A stretch of DNA of 5,109 bases from Spirochaetaceae bacterium (GTDB lineage Bacteria > Spirochaetota > Spirochaetia > Treponematales > Breznakiellaceae), in assembly GCA_031268255.1 (NCBI GenBank), contig JAIRXO010000206.1, positions 1-5,109 on the forward strand. The letters run 5' to 3'. Position 1 is the stretch's first letter. Every line of letters starts with the position of its first letter. The notes beneath the pieces were generated by a model. The model did no database searches, was not told the DNA's origin, and was given only the letters and a program-made list of their open reading frames with translations. Below are positions 1-5,109 of this stretch, one piece after another. The translations under genes were made by a program, and so were the position numbers.

Positions 1-404
1 TACATATGAAACGCCGTATTCTGCCAGGGAAGTAATTCCCACTCAAATATATTATTCTCTTTATCCATAATAATTTCTACCATTTTATCCAATGTTTCCG
101 GCGCCCTTGAGAAATTTAGCCTGAAATAATGTTCTTTGGGAGATTTTATTTTACCTATACTATTAATTAACGCAGAAAATTTATGGGTGATTTTTATATA
201 TTCCCGATCATTCAATGTATTTAAATCAATTATTTTATTTTCAATTTGGAACATTAATAAATCCAATTCTATTTGGGCCGATGCTTCATTCCCGTTATTT
301 TTTGATGCAACACAAGAAACAATTATTCCGGTAATAACCAAAAATATTATTACAGACAGGGCAATGACACACATAATTTTACTGGAACAAGGTGTATAGT
401 TCAT
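1..404 (-). CDS. Probable lipoprotein of unknown function, N-terminal part (runs off the left edge)
   Basis: I do not recognise the family. The minus strand is open from an ATG at 404 to the window edge: 134 codons without a stop, continuing outside. Residues 1-30 look like a secretion signal: a short polar start with one lysine (K9), a strongly hydrophobic stretch from about residue 11 to 29, then ITGIIVSC, where Cys31 would be the lipidated residue of a relaxed spirochaetal lipobox. After the cysteine comes a polar stretch (ASKNNGNEASAQ) typical of a tether, then a probably helical, charged region with no motif I know. Translation from Met1 has only a weak upstream match (GGGATGGG, about 8 bases away); starting at Met11 (374) would still leave a signal. 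It begins 53 bases after the SPOR gene on the same strand. It is far more AT-rich than the genes upstream, which suggests recent acquisition or relaxed composition. The reading as an exported lipoprotein is inference from the N-terminus. Confidence 0.72.
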   Translation of the reverse strand, partial: MNYTPCSSKIMCVIALSVIIFLVITGIIVSCVASKNNGNEASAQIELDLLMFQIENKIIDLNTLNDREYIKITHKFSALINSIGKIKSPKEHYFRLNFSRAPETLDKMVEIIMDKENNIFEWELLPWQNTAFHM

Positions 405-457
405 ACCACGCGCCCATCCCGACAGGTTCTGTTGAAAATCCGCCGGGACCTTATGCC

Positions 458-1270
458 TCAGCGCCGAGACTGGCTTACCCGTATCTGGCTGTCGCCAAAC
501 CCGTCGATGGTTTTGACCAGGGAGAGCCAGTAACCGGCTTCGTTCTCCGAGGTATAGGGGCCGACCCTGACCCGGTAAAAGGTTGCGCTGTTTACATCCT
601 GCACATCCACCACCGATGTGATGCCTTTGGATGCCAGGGTTTCTTTGACACCGTCTGCCCTTGCCTTGGTCGAAAAAGCGCCGGTCTGCACCCAGTAATC
701 GCTTTGCGTTCTGGCCGGAGTTGTCCTGGCCGGTGTTGTCACGGCGGGGGCAGTTGACGTGGCTGTTCTCGCGGGGGCGGCTGGCGCGGCTGTTCTCGTG
801 GCCGGGGCTCTGGCGGGAGTTTCCGCCGGGCTAGGGGCCTCAGCCGTCCTGGAGGGCCTGGCCGCCGGTTCCTGTCGCCGGACCTCGGGGACAGCCACGG
901 CGCTGGGCTTGGGAACGTCGATTATCGTCTGGGTTCTCTGGGCAGGGTCTTCACCATAAACATAGAACACGCTGTCAGGCTGGACAGGGGAGGACGGCGG
1001 GCTTTCCAGACCCTGAACGCCGCCCGGATTTCGTACCAGGGTGGAAGCGTCCACAGTGGCCGGATCGGTTTCCTGGACAGGGCCGCCGCTTTGTTCGGGC
1101 CTCCCCGGAGAAATAGGAATAGTGTCGGCTCGCGCCTGGTCAGCCTGGTCAGTCTTCTGGGCCAGGGCAAGGCCGTTTTTTGGCGTTGTCAGAAGTATGG
1201 TGGCCGCGATAACAATAACCAGAAATACCCCTACCGAAACCGCGACAAGCAGGAATTTCTTCTTTTCCAT
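458..1270 (-). CDS. Membrane-anchored SPOR-domain protein (probable septal peptidoglycan-binding protein)
   Basis: This is a bitopic inner-membrane protein of 270 residues. It has a short positive N-terminus (MEKKK), one membrane segment at about residues 6-27, a long low-complexity linker rich in Pro, Ala, Thr and Arg (about 30-189), and a C-terminal SPOR domain at about 191-270. The domain opens with DYWVQTGAFS and contains YRVRVGPYTSENEA, both typical of the family. SPOR domains bind glycan strands stripped of stem peptides, which concentrate at the division septum, so a role in cell division or wall remodelling is likely; FtsN has a similar layout but I see no basis to call this FtsN. I chose the ATG at 1270 because GGGAGG lies 6 bases before it. 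An upstream in-frame ATG at 1309 would add 13 residues (MRKIFGGPPGRVY) but has no good ribosome binding site. The linker is partly built from tandem DNA repeats. The gene lies 70 bases after coaE and is probably cotranscribed with it. Confidence 0.9.
   Translation of the reverse strand: MEKKKFLLVAVSVGVFLVIVIAATILLTTPKNGLALAQKTDQADQARADTIPISPGRPEQSGGPVQETDPATVDASTLVRNPGGVQGLESPPSSPVQPDSVFYVYGEDPAQRTQTIIDVPKPSAVAVPEVRRQEPAARPSRTAEAPSPAETPARAPATRTAAPAAPARTATSTAPAVTTPARTTPARTQSDYWVQTGAFSTKARADGVKETLASKGITSVVDVQDVNSATFYRVRVGPYTSENEAGYWLSLVKTIDGFGDSQIRVSQSRR
711..740 (-). repeat. Two tandem 15-bp units in the SPOR protein linker
   Basis: The units at 711-725 and 726-740 match at 14 of 15 bases. 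They are in frame and encode the TTPAR TTPAR stretch just before the SPOR domain. This kind of repeat can gain or lose units and so change linker length without breaking the reading frame. Confidence 0.85.
761..814 (-). repeat. Two diverged 27-bp units in the SPOR protein linker
   Basis: Units at 761-787 and 788-814 both begin with the same 11 bases (ggctgttctcg on the plus strand) and then diverge, with about 20 of 27 positions matching. They encode related Ala/Pro/Arg/Thr segments of nine residues. Some of the likeness may simply reflect biased residue and codon use in a low-complexity linker, so common descent is less sure than for the neighbouring 15-bp pair. Confidence 0.5.
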
Positions 1271-1288
1271 ATAAACCCTCCCGGGAGG
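1271..1288 (-). promoter_or_regulatory. Ribosome binding site of the SPOR gene inside a perfect palindrome
   Basis: On the minus strand GGGAGG (1282-1277) is followed by six bases (GTTTAT) and the ATG at 1270, which is ideal spacing and decides the start codon. The same bases are the right half of the 12-base palindrome CCTCCCGGGAGG (1277-1288). In the mRNA, CCUC and GAGG could pair around a CCGG loop, with up to three G-U pairs below, and would hide the Shine-Dalgarno sequence. The palindrome is seen directly; any effect on translation is inference. Confidence 0.7.
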
Positions 1289-1307
1289 ACCGCCAAAGAT
1301 TTTCCGC

Positions 1308-1329
1308 ATTGCCCCAAAATTGCCCCAAA
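1308..1329. repeat. Perfect tandem 11-bp repeat between coaE and the SPOR gene
   Basis: The unit attgccccaaa occurs twice back to back (1308-1318 and 1319-1329) in the 70-base gap between the coaE stop and the SPOR gene start. A spacing of 11 bases is about one helical turn, so a protein could contact both copies on one face. It may equally be a chance slippage duplication. I see no convincing promoter around it. Confidence 0.7.
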
Positions 1330-1340
1330 GCGGGCGGATT

Positions 1341-1955
1341 TTATCGCTTTTCCAGGAGCAAAAGCAGCCTGTCTATTCGGCGTTCCAGTTGTTTTTGGTT
1401 AAACCGGGAAAAAAACGTACAATAACCCCGATTCTCCACTATATGAATATCGGATTTCCGGGATAAATATTGAGAAATGAAATTCTTCTGGCTCTTAAAC
1501 CGTGTAAGCAGTTCTTTAAGCGAAAGCCTGTCCCGCTTTCTTGCCCTGAGGAGGCGCACAAGAAAAGGCGCTTTTACCAGAATAATGCCGTCCAGTTTGG
1601 CAAAGGCCATAGACCGGTGAAGCAGGGCGGCGTTGATGACCAGGGCTTTTCCGGTCCCCCGGTCAATCCACTCGCCGGTCATTTTTTGCACCACAGGATG
1701 AACGATTCCTTCCAGGGCGGCCAATTCTCCGGGCCTGCCGAAAACCTTGCGGCCCAGAAGCTGCCTGTCCACGGTACCGCCGGCGCTGAGTATATCAGAA
1801 CCAAAACGGGCTGTTATGCTTTCCTTCTCAAGCTCTATGACCCTGTGCCCGAGCTTATCCACATCAAGCACTTCAAAACCGCGCTTTTCAAGCAGGGAGG
1901 CCACATGGTTTTTTCCCGCGCAGTATACGCCGGTAAGCCCGATGAGTTTCGTCAT
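1341..1955 (-). CDS. coaE: Dephospho-CoA kinase
   Basis: The enzyme phosphorylates the 3'-hydroxyl of dephospho-CoA with ATP, the last step of coenzyme A synthesis, in the cytoplasm. From the ATG at 1955 it has 204 residues, the usual size for the family. It has the N-terminal GLTG start of CoaE and a P-loop at residues 9-16 (GVYCAGKN). The VLDVD segment follows, with D31 and D33 at the place of the family DAD motif that includes the catalytic aspartate. Further on are an HPVV segment, and a RFKSQKNF region followed by SDIHIVENRG, which matches the family's late ADyvIdN-like block. Two family positions are unusual: Asn16 replaces the normal Ser/Thr after the P-loop lysine, and the usual PLLFE-like motif reads ALLHRS. 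An in-frame GTG at 1967 overlaps the polA stop, but the ATG is preferred because a purine-rich GGAAAGAGAG precedes it and the protein then begins like known CoaE. It lies 11 bases after polA; polA and coaE are neighbours or near neighbours in other bacteria too, for example Bacillus. Confidence 0.9.
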   Translation of the reverse strand: MTKLIGLTGVYCAGKNHVASLLEKRGFEVLDVDKLGHRVIELEKESITARFGSDILSAGGTVDRQLLGRKVFGRPGELAALEGIVHPVVQKMTGEWIDRGTGKALVINAALLHRSMAFAKLDGIILVKAPFLVRLLRARKRDRLSLKELLTRFKSQKNFISQYLSRKSDIHIVENRGYCTFFSRFNQKQLERRIDRLLLLLEKR

Positions 1956-1965
1956 CTCTCTTTCC
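1956..1965 (-). promoter_or_regulatory. Ribosome binding site deciding the coaE start
   Basis: The minus strand reads GGAAAGAGAG directly before the ATG at 1955, and it lies just past the polA TAG stop (1969-1967). The GTG alternative at 1967 is preceded by the polA 3' end without a purine-rich site, so the ATG is the better start. The tight spacing suggests that coaE is translated from the polA mRNA. Confidence 0.6.
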
Positions 1966-1966
1966 A

Positions 1967-4966
1967 CTAATGGAAATCCCCCCAGCGTTTTCCGGTCTCG
2001 ACGCTGACCCGCAGGGGAACGGAGAGGACGGCGGCCTTTTCCATTTCTCTTTTGACCAGCGCGGCGGCGGCATCGGCGTCTGAGGCGGGGACTTCGAGGA
2101 TGAGTTCGTCATGAACCTGAAGCAGAAGCCTGGCGCTGCTTTTCTCCGCTGTCAGGGCATGGTCGAGGTACAGCATGGCCGTCTTGACTATGTCCGCCGC
2201 CGAACCCTGAATGGGCGTATTGACCGCTACCCGCTCGGCAGCCGCCTTTTCGGTCTTGTTCCGCGAATTGATGGCGGGGATATAGCGGCGCCTTCCCATG
2301 ATGGTAGAAGCATAGCCGGTCTCTTCGGTACGGGCGATGAGTTTGTCAATAAAGAGCCTGACACCGCTGTAGGTCTTAAAGTAAAGTTGAATAAACGCCG
2401 CCGCGTCGGTCCGGCTTATGCCAAGTTCGTTGGCGAGCCTGAAGGCGCTCATGCCGTACATAACGCCGAAGTTGATGGTCTTGGCTATGCGCCGCTGTTC
2501 CGGCGACACGTCTTTTTCTTTCAGGCCGAAGATGCTGGCCGCAGTACGGGCGTGGACATCCTTTCCTTCCTTAAACGCCGAGCAGAGCCCCGTGTCGCCT
2601 GAAAGATGGGCCAGTATTACCAGTTCAATCTGGCTGTAGTCCGCGGAAATTAACAGATGGCCTTTCTTGGCGGTGAAGGCGCTGCGTATGCGCCGTCCTT
2701 CCTCGTCACGTATAGGTATATTCTGTAAATTTGGGTCCCGGCTCGAAAGGCGGCCCGTGGCGGTCCCGGTCTGGACAAAGTTTGTATGGAGCCGCCCTTC
2801 CCTGTCGGCCTGGACAGCCAGGGTGTCAACATAGGTTGACTTGAGTTTGGCAAGGGTACGGTGGCGGAGGAGCAGGGCCGGAAGGGGGTCCTCCCGGGCA
2901 AGTTCTTCCAGCACCGCCATGTCGGTGGAATAGCCTGTTTTGGTTTTTTTTCCGGGCTTGAGTTTCCGCTCGACAAAGAGCACTTCCTGGAGCTGCTTTG
3001 TTGATGCCAGGTTGAACTCCCTGCCCGCCAAAAGGTAGGTTTCTTTTTGAATATCGTCGAGGGCCTTGCCGAGTTCCACCCCGTAGTCCCTGAGTATCTT
3101 TGCGTCTATCCTGATGCCTTCTCCTTCCATCTCGGCAAGTATGGGAAGCAGGGGCATTTCCAGGTCCCTAAAAAGGGCCAGGGCGCCTGACTTTTCCAGC
3201 AGGGCTTCGAAGTAGAGTTTCAGCCTGAAAGTAAGGTCGGCGTCCTCGGACGAATAGCGGCAGGCTGTCTCAAGGTCAAGCACGTCAAAGGTGCATCCCT
3301 TGGGAATTATGCTGTTATACGCTATCGCCGTATAGTCCAGTATCGACGCCGCAAGGGAATCAAGGGAATAGTTGTTCCGCTCAGGGTCGGCAAGCCATGC
3401 CGCGACCATAGTGTCCCATATCCGGCACTTCCACCGTTCAATGCCCCAGCCCCGGGAAACCTTGTAATCGTATTTGGCGTTATGGGCCGCGATGGTCATT
3501 GTTTTGTCGGCAAAGAGGGGGATGAGGAGAGCCTTGACCTTTTCGGGATCAAGGTACTGGCCCGGCGGGACCGATCCCGGCGGAACTGACGCACCGGACT
3601 TTTCTTCTCCCTGTTTTACCCCGTGAGGCGCGACAGGGACATAAAAGGCCCTTTTCGGCTCAAGGGCAAGGGATATGCCGATGGGCCGGGAATTCCATGC
3701 GTCAAGGGAATCGGTTTCAAAATCCAGAACCAAAAGGCCCTGTTTTTTCCCCGCGTCGAGAATCTCTTTGAGTTCATTCAGATCAAGAATGGTTTTGTAG
3801 GTTCCGCCGCCAAGAAGGGCCTCATCCGCCGGGGCATCCTCACGCGGCGCTTCTTGGCGGTCCGCGCCCTGGTCCCGGACTATCCCCGCACCCTGCTCCG
3901 CGCCCCGGTCCCGGACTATCCCCGCCCCCTGAGCGGCCTCCGTGCGGCCTGCCTTGCTGTCCGCGTCCAAAGTGGCCCCGGCCTTGTCCCGCGCCCTGCT
4001 CCCCGGATCAAGGGTAAAGGCGCTCTGGCGTATACCCTCCCTGAGCAGCACCGCCGCTCCTGCCGCGCGATTGAGTTCCCCCACCGAAAGGGCTTCAAGA
4101 GAGGATATTGGAAGGGGAACCTGCTGATCAAGGACAATAAGGGATTTTGAAAAAAAGGCGCTTTCCCTGCCTTCGGCGAGTTTTTTGCCCACAGACCCTT
4201 CTATGCCCGCGATATTCTCATAAATACCGTCCAGGGAACCGTAACGGGTCATAAGTTTGACAGCCGTCTTTTCGCCTATGCCCCTGACGCCGGGCACATT
4301 GTCGGAACTGTCGCCGGTGAGGGAAAGAAGATCAAGCACCCGCTCAGGGGGCACACCCCATTCATCCCTGACCTCCCTGGGGCCAATGAGGTCATAGGGC
4401 AGCCCCGCCGCGCCGGGCCCTTCGGCATCAAGCCTCGCGCCCTTGATGGGCCTCAGTTCGTAAGTTCCGTTCCCCACAAGCTGGAGCAGATCTTTGTCTG
4501 AGGACAGTATATAACACTGACGGCCCTCGGAACGGCACTGTGCCGCCAGAGTGGCGATAATATCATCCGCTTCGTAACCGTCCGCCCTGAGCAGGGGAAC
4601 CCCCAGGGCGTTGAGGAATTCTTCTACCAGGGGAACCTGGGAATGAAGGTCGTCAGGGGTCTTTTGCCTTGTGGCCTTGTACTCAGGATAGAGCTTGTGC
4701 CTGAACGTAAGCGTTGGAGAATCAAAAGCGGCGGCGAGGAAAGCGGGCCTCCTGGGCCTGTCCAGAGCCCTGCCATCTTCACCTGCCAGGGGAGCCCCCT
4801 CAAGGAGCAGATTTACCAGGGTGCGGGCAAACCCGAAAAGGGCCGAAACATTCTCCCCCTGGGCATTGCGGAGCGGCCTGGACATAAAGGCAAAGTAGGA
4901 ACGGTATATAAGACCGTAAGCGTCAATAAGGTAGAGGGCTTCTTTGCCCTTTTGTGTCTCCGTCAT
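1967..4966 (-). CDS. polA: DNA polymerase I, with 5' nuclease, proofreading and polymerase domains
   Basis: PolA fills gaps, removes RNA primers and repairs DNA. This copy is complete at 999 residues, longer than the 928 of E. coli. The 5' nuclease (about 10-320) shows its acidic sites: D15, D82, E132/D134/D135, D157/D159 and D219/D222, with the GIGEKTA helix-hairpin-helix. The 3'-5' exonuclease (about 390-600) has D415 and E417 (DFETD), D500 (HNAKYD), and Y571 and D575 (YSSEDAD), so proofreading should be active, unlike in many PolA proteins. The polymerase (about 610-999) has TATGRLSSRDPNLQNIP, motif A with D776 and E781, motif B with R826, K829, F833 and Y837, and motif C QVHDE (D953). V783 stands where motif A normally has Arg (DYSQIELR). 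Extra segments occur near residues 56-72, 171-190, 321-385 and 449-470; from memory, Treponema pallidum PolA is of similar length and carries inserts in comparable places. The start is the only one possible: no ATG, GTG or TTG lies between it and the in-frame stop at 5026. It has no Shine-Dalgarno sequence. Confidence 0.98.
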   Translation of the reverse strand: MTETQKGKEALYLIDAYGLIYRSYFAFMSRPLRNAQGENVSALFGFARTLVNLLLEGAPLAGEDGRALDRPRRPAFLAAAFDSPTLTFRHKLYPEYKATRQKTPDDLHSQVPLVEEFLNALGVPLLRADGYEADDIIATLAAQCRSEGRQCYILSSDKDLLQLVGNGTYELRPIKGARLDAEGPGAAGLPYDLIGPREVRDEWGVPPERVLDLLSLTGDSSDNVPGVRGIGEKTAVKLMTRYGSLDGIYENIAGIEGSVGKKLAEGRESAFFSKSLIVLDQQVPLPISSLEALSVGELNRAAGAAVLLREGIRQSAFTLDPGSRARDKAGATLDADSKAGRTEAAQGAGIVRDRGAEQGAGIVRDQGADRQEAPREDAPADEALLGGGTYKTILDLNELKEILDAGKKQGLLVLDFETDSLDAWNSRPIGISLALEPKRAFYVPVAPHGVKQGEEKSGASVPPGSVPPGQYLDPEKVKALLIPLFADKTMTIAAHNAKYDYKVSRGWGIERWKCRIWDTMVAAWLADPERNNYSLDSLAASILDYTAIAYNSIIPKGCTFDVLDLETACRYSSEDADLTFRLKLYFEALLEKSGALALFRDLEMPLLPILAEMEGEGIRIDAKILRDYGVELGKALDDIQKETYLLAGREFNLASTKQLQEVLFVERKLKPGKKTKTGYSTDMAVLEELAREDPLPALLLRHRTLAKLKSTYVDTLAVQADREGRLHTNFVQTGTATGRLSSRDPNLQNIPIRDEEGRRIRSAFTAKKGHLLISADYSQIELVILAHLSGDTGLCSAFKEGKDVHARTAASIFGLKEKDVSPEQRRIAKTINFGVMYGMSAFRLANELGISRTDAAAFIQLYFKTYSGVRLFIDKLIARTEETGYASTIMGRRRYIPAINSRNKTEKAAAERVAVNTPIQGSAADIVKTAMLYLDHALTAEKSSARLLLQVHDELILEVPASDADAAAALVKREMEKAAVLSVPLRVSVETGKRWGDFH
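3561..3590 (-). repeat. Two tandem 15-bp units in the exonuclease-domain insert of polA
   Basis: Units 3561-3575 and 3576-3590 share the start cccggcgg and encode SVPPG SVPPG (about residues 460-469) in an insert between the first and second exonuclease motifs. They differ at a few bases, yet the encoded peptide is identical. The insert is proline- and glycine-rich and is probably a surface loop. Confidence 0.65.
3861..3932 (-). repeat. Two tandem 36-bp units in the polA interdomain linker
   Basis: Copies at 3861-3896 and 3897-3932 match at 33 of 36 bases and are directly adjacent. Each encodes 12 residues of the type GAGIVRD(R/Q)GA(E/D)(Q/R), about residues 345-369, in the charged linker between the 5' nuclease and 3'-5' exonuclease domains. 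Length is a multiple of three, so the frame is kept. The high identity points to a recent duplication. Confidence 0.9.
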
Positions 4967-5109
4967 GGAGCCATTATACCTGATACGGCTAGTTTGATAA
5001 ATAGTAATAGACTCGTACCGGCTTTAGGGCAATTTCAAATTTAACCACAGACACCACTGGAAAAGATACCCCCTTTGTTTCAGTAGCGTCAGGGTTTCCT
5101 AAAACTTAT
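4967..5109. other. Non-coding region upstream of polA
   Basis: These 143 bases are richer in A and T than polA and contain the polA promoter but no open frame I can support on either strand. The polA frame is closed by a TAA at 5026-5024. An AATTTcAAATT near-palindrome at 5031-5041 is short and AT-only. No terminator of an upstream gene is visible before the window ends. Confidence 0.6.
4973..5000 (-). promoter_or_regulatory. Likely sigma-70-type promoter of the polA operon
   Basis: The minus strand has a perfect -10 box TATAAT (4978-4973) and, 16 bases upstream, TTATCA (5000-4995), which matches four of six bases of the -35 consensus TTGACA. Only six bases separate the -10 box from the polA ATG, so the expected transcription start is the A of that ATG (4966) or very close to it. 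The mRNA would then have no leader. The boxes are seen; their use is inferred. Confidence 0.65.

Noticed and set aside
136..399. Plus-strand open frame of 87 codons in the AT-rich left end
   Set aside because: It lies wholly opposite the minus-strand lipoprotein frame, which has a signal peptide and lipobox and runs on past the edge. The plus-strand product looks like AT-rich shadow translation and has no ribosome binding site.
378..416. Twelve-codon minus-strand frame (ATG at 416) overlapping the lipoprotein start
   Set aside because: It has no ribosome binding site and is out of frame with the lipoprotein gene; a chance frame is more likely than a regulatory leader peptide.
415..450. Possible terminator after the SPOR gene (TCCCG ... 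CGGGA)
   Set aside because: The stem is only five base pairs with a loop of more than 20 bases and no T-run follows, so it is not a convincing terminator.
1271..1309. Longer SPOR protein starting at the ATG at 1309
   Set aside because: It would place MRKIFGGPPGRVY before the signal-anchor and has no good ribosome binding site, while the ATG at 1270 has an ideal one.
1956..1967. GTG start of coaE overlapping the polA stop
   Set aside because: There is no ribosome binding site before the GTG; the ATG at 1955 has one and gives the normal CoaE N-terminus.
3623..4150. Long plus-strand open frame (175 codons) opposite polA
   Set aside because: It is a shadow of the G+C-rich polA linker and exonuclease region: it is arginine- and proline-rich, low-complexity and without a recognisable domain, and the polA frame on the other strand is intact.
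5041..5060. AACCACAGACACCAC, similar to dispersed intergenic repeats seen in many environmental genomes
   Set aside because: Only a single short copy occurs here, so repeat status cannot be shown from this window.
5075..5098. Short likeness to the CTGACGCT...GAAA part of 16S rRNA on the minus strand
   Set aside because: Only about eight bases match in a row and the flanking rRNA sequence is absent; chance.
5077..5105. CRISPR-repeat-like segment starting GTTT and ending AAAC
   Set aside because: There is only one copy, no spacer-repeat pattern and no cas gene. The window ends four bases later, so an array beyond the edge cannot be excluded, but nothing here supports one.

Overview
This window reads as a compact chromosomal stretch of a spirochaete, probably of the Treponema group. 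The evidence for that is the style of the proteins: a 999-residue DNA polymerase I with extra inserts between and inside its exonuclease domains, an unusual dephospho-CoA kinase P-loop ending in GKN, and a short, relaxed lipobox. A G+C-rich gut treponeme would fit, but the assignment rests on recognition of protein style and no database comparison was possible.

All supported genes lie on the minus strand and are read from right to left. The right end (4967-5109) is a non-coding upstream region with a good promoter, TTATCA-16 bp-TATAAT, whose predicted transcription start falls on the A of the polA start codon. Next comes polA (4966-1967), complete, with intact 5' nuclease, proofreading and polymerase motifs. 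coaE (1955-1341) follows after 11 bases. After a 70-base gap there is a bitopic membrane protein with a C-terminal SPOR domain (1270-458), whose ribosome binding site lies inside a perfect 12-base palindrome. After another 53 bases an AT-rich gene for a probable lipoprotein begins at 404 and runs off the left edge.

The first three genes look like one transcription unit of housekeeping functions: DNA repair and replication, the last step of coenzyme A synthesis, and peptidoglycan binding at the division site. They do not form one pathway. The lipoprotein gene may be a fourth member or a separate, more recently acquired gene, because base composition drops sharply at its start. No RNA genes, mobile elements or CRISPR arrays are supported. 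No plus-strand gene is supported: the plus-strand reading frames are shadows of the minus-strand genes.

No new multi-gene system is visible. The most interesting points are the possibly leaderless polA mRNA, the hidden ribosome binding site of the SPOR gene, substitutions at two normally conserved positions (PolA motif A and the CoaE P-loop), short in-frame tandem repeats that build linkers, and the truncated AT-rich lipoprotein gene.
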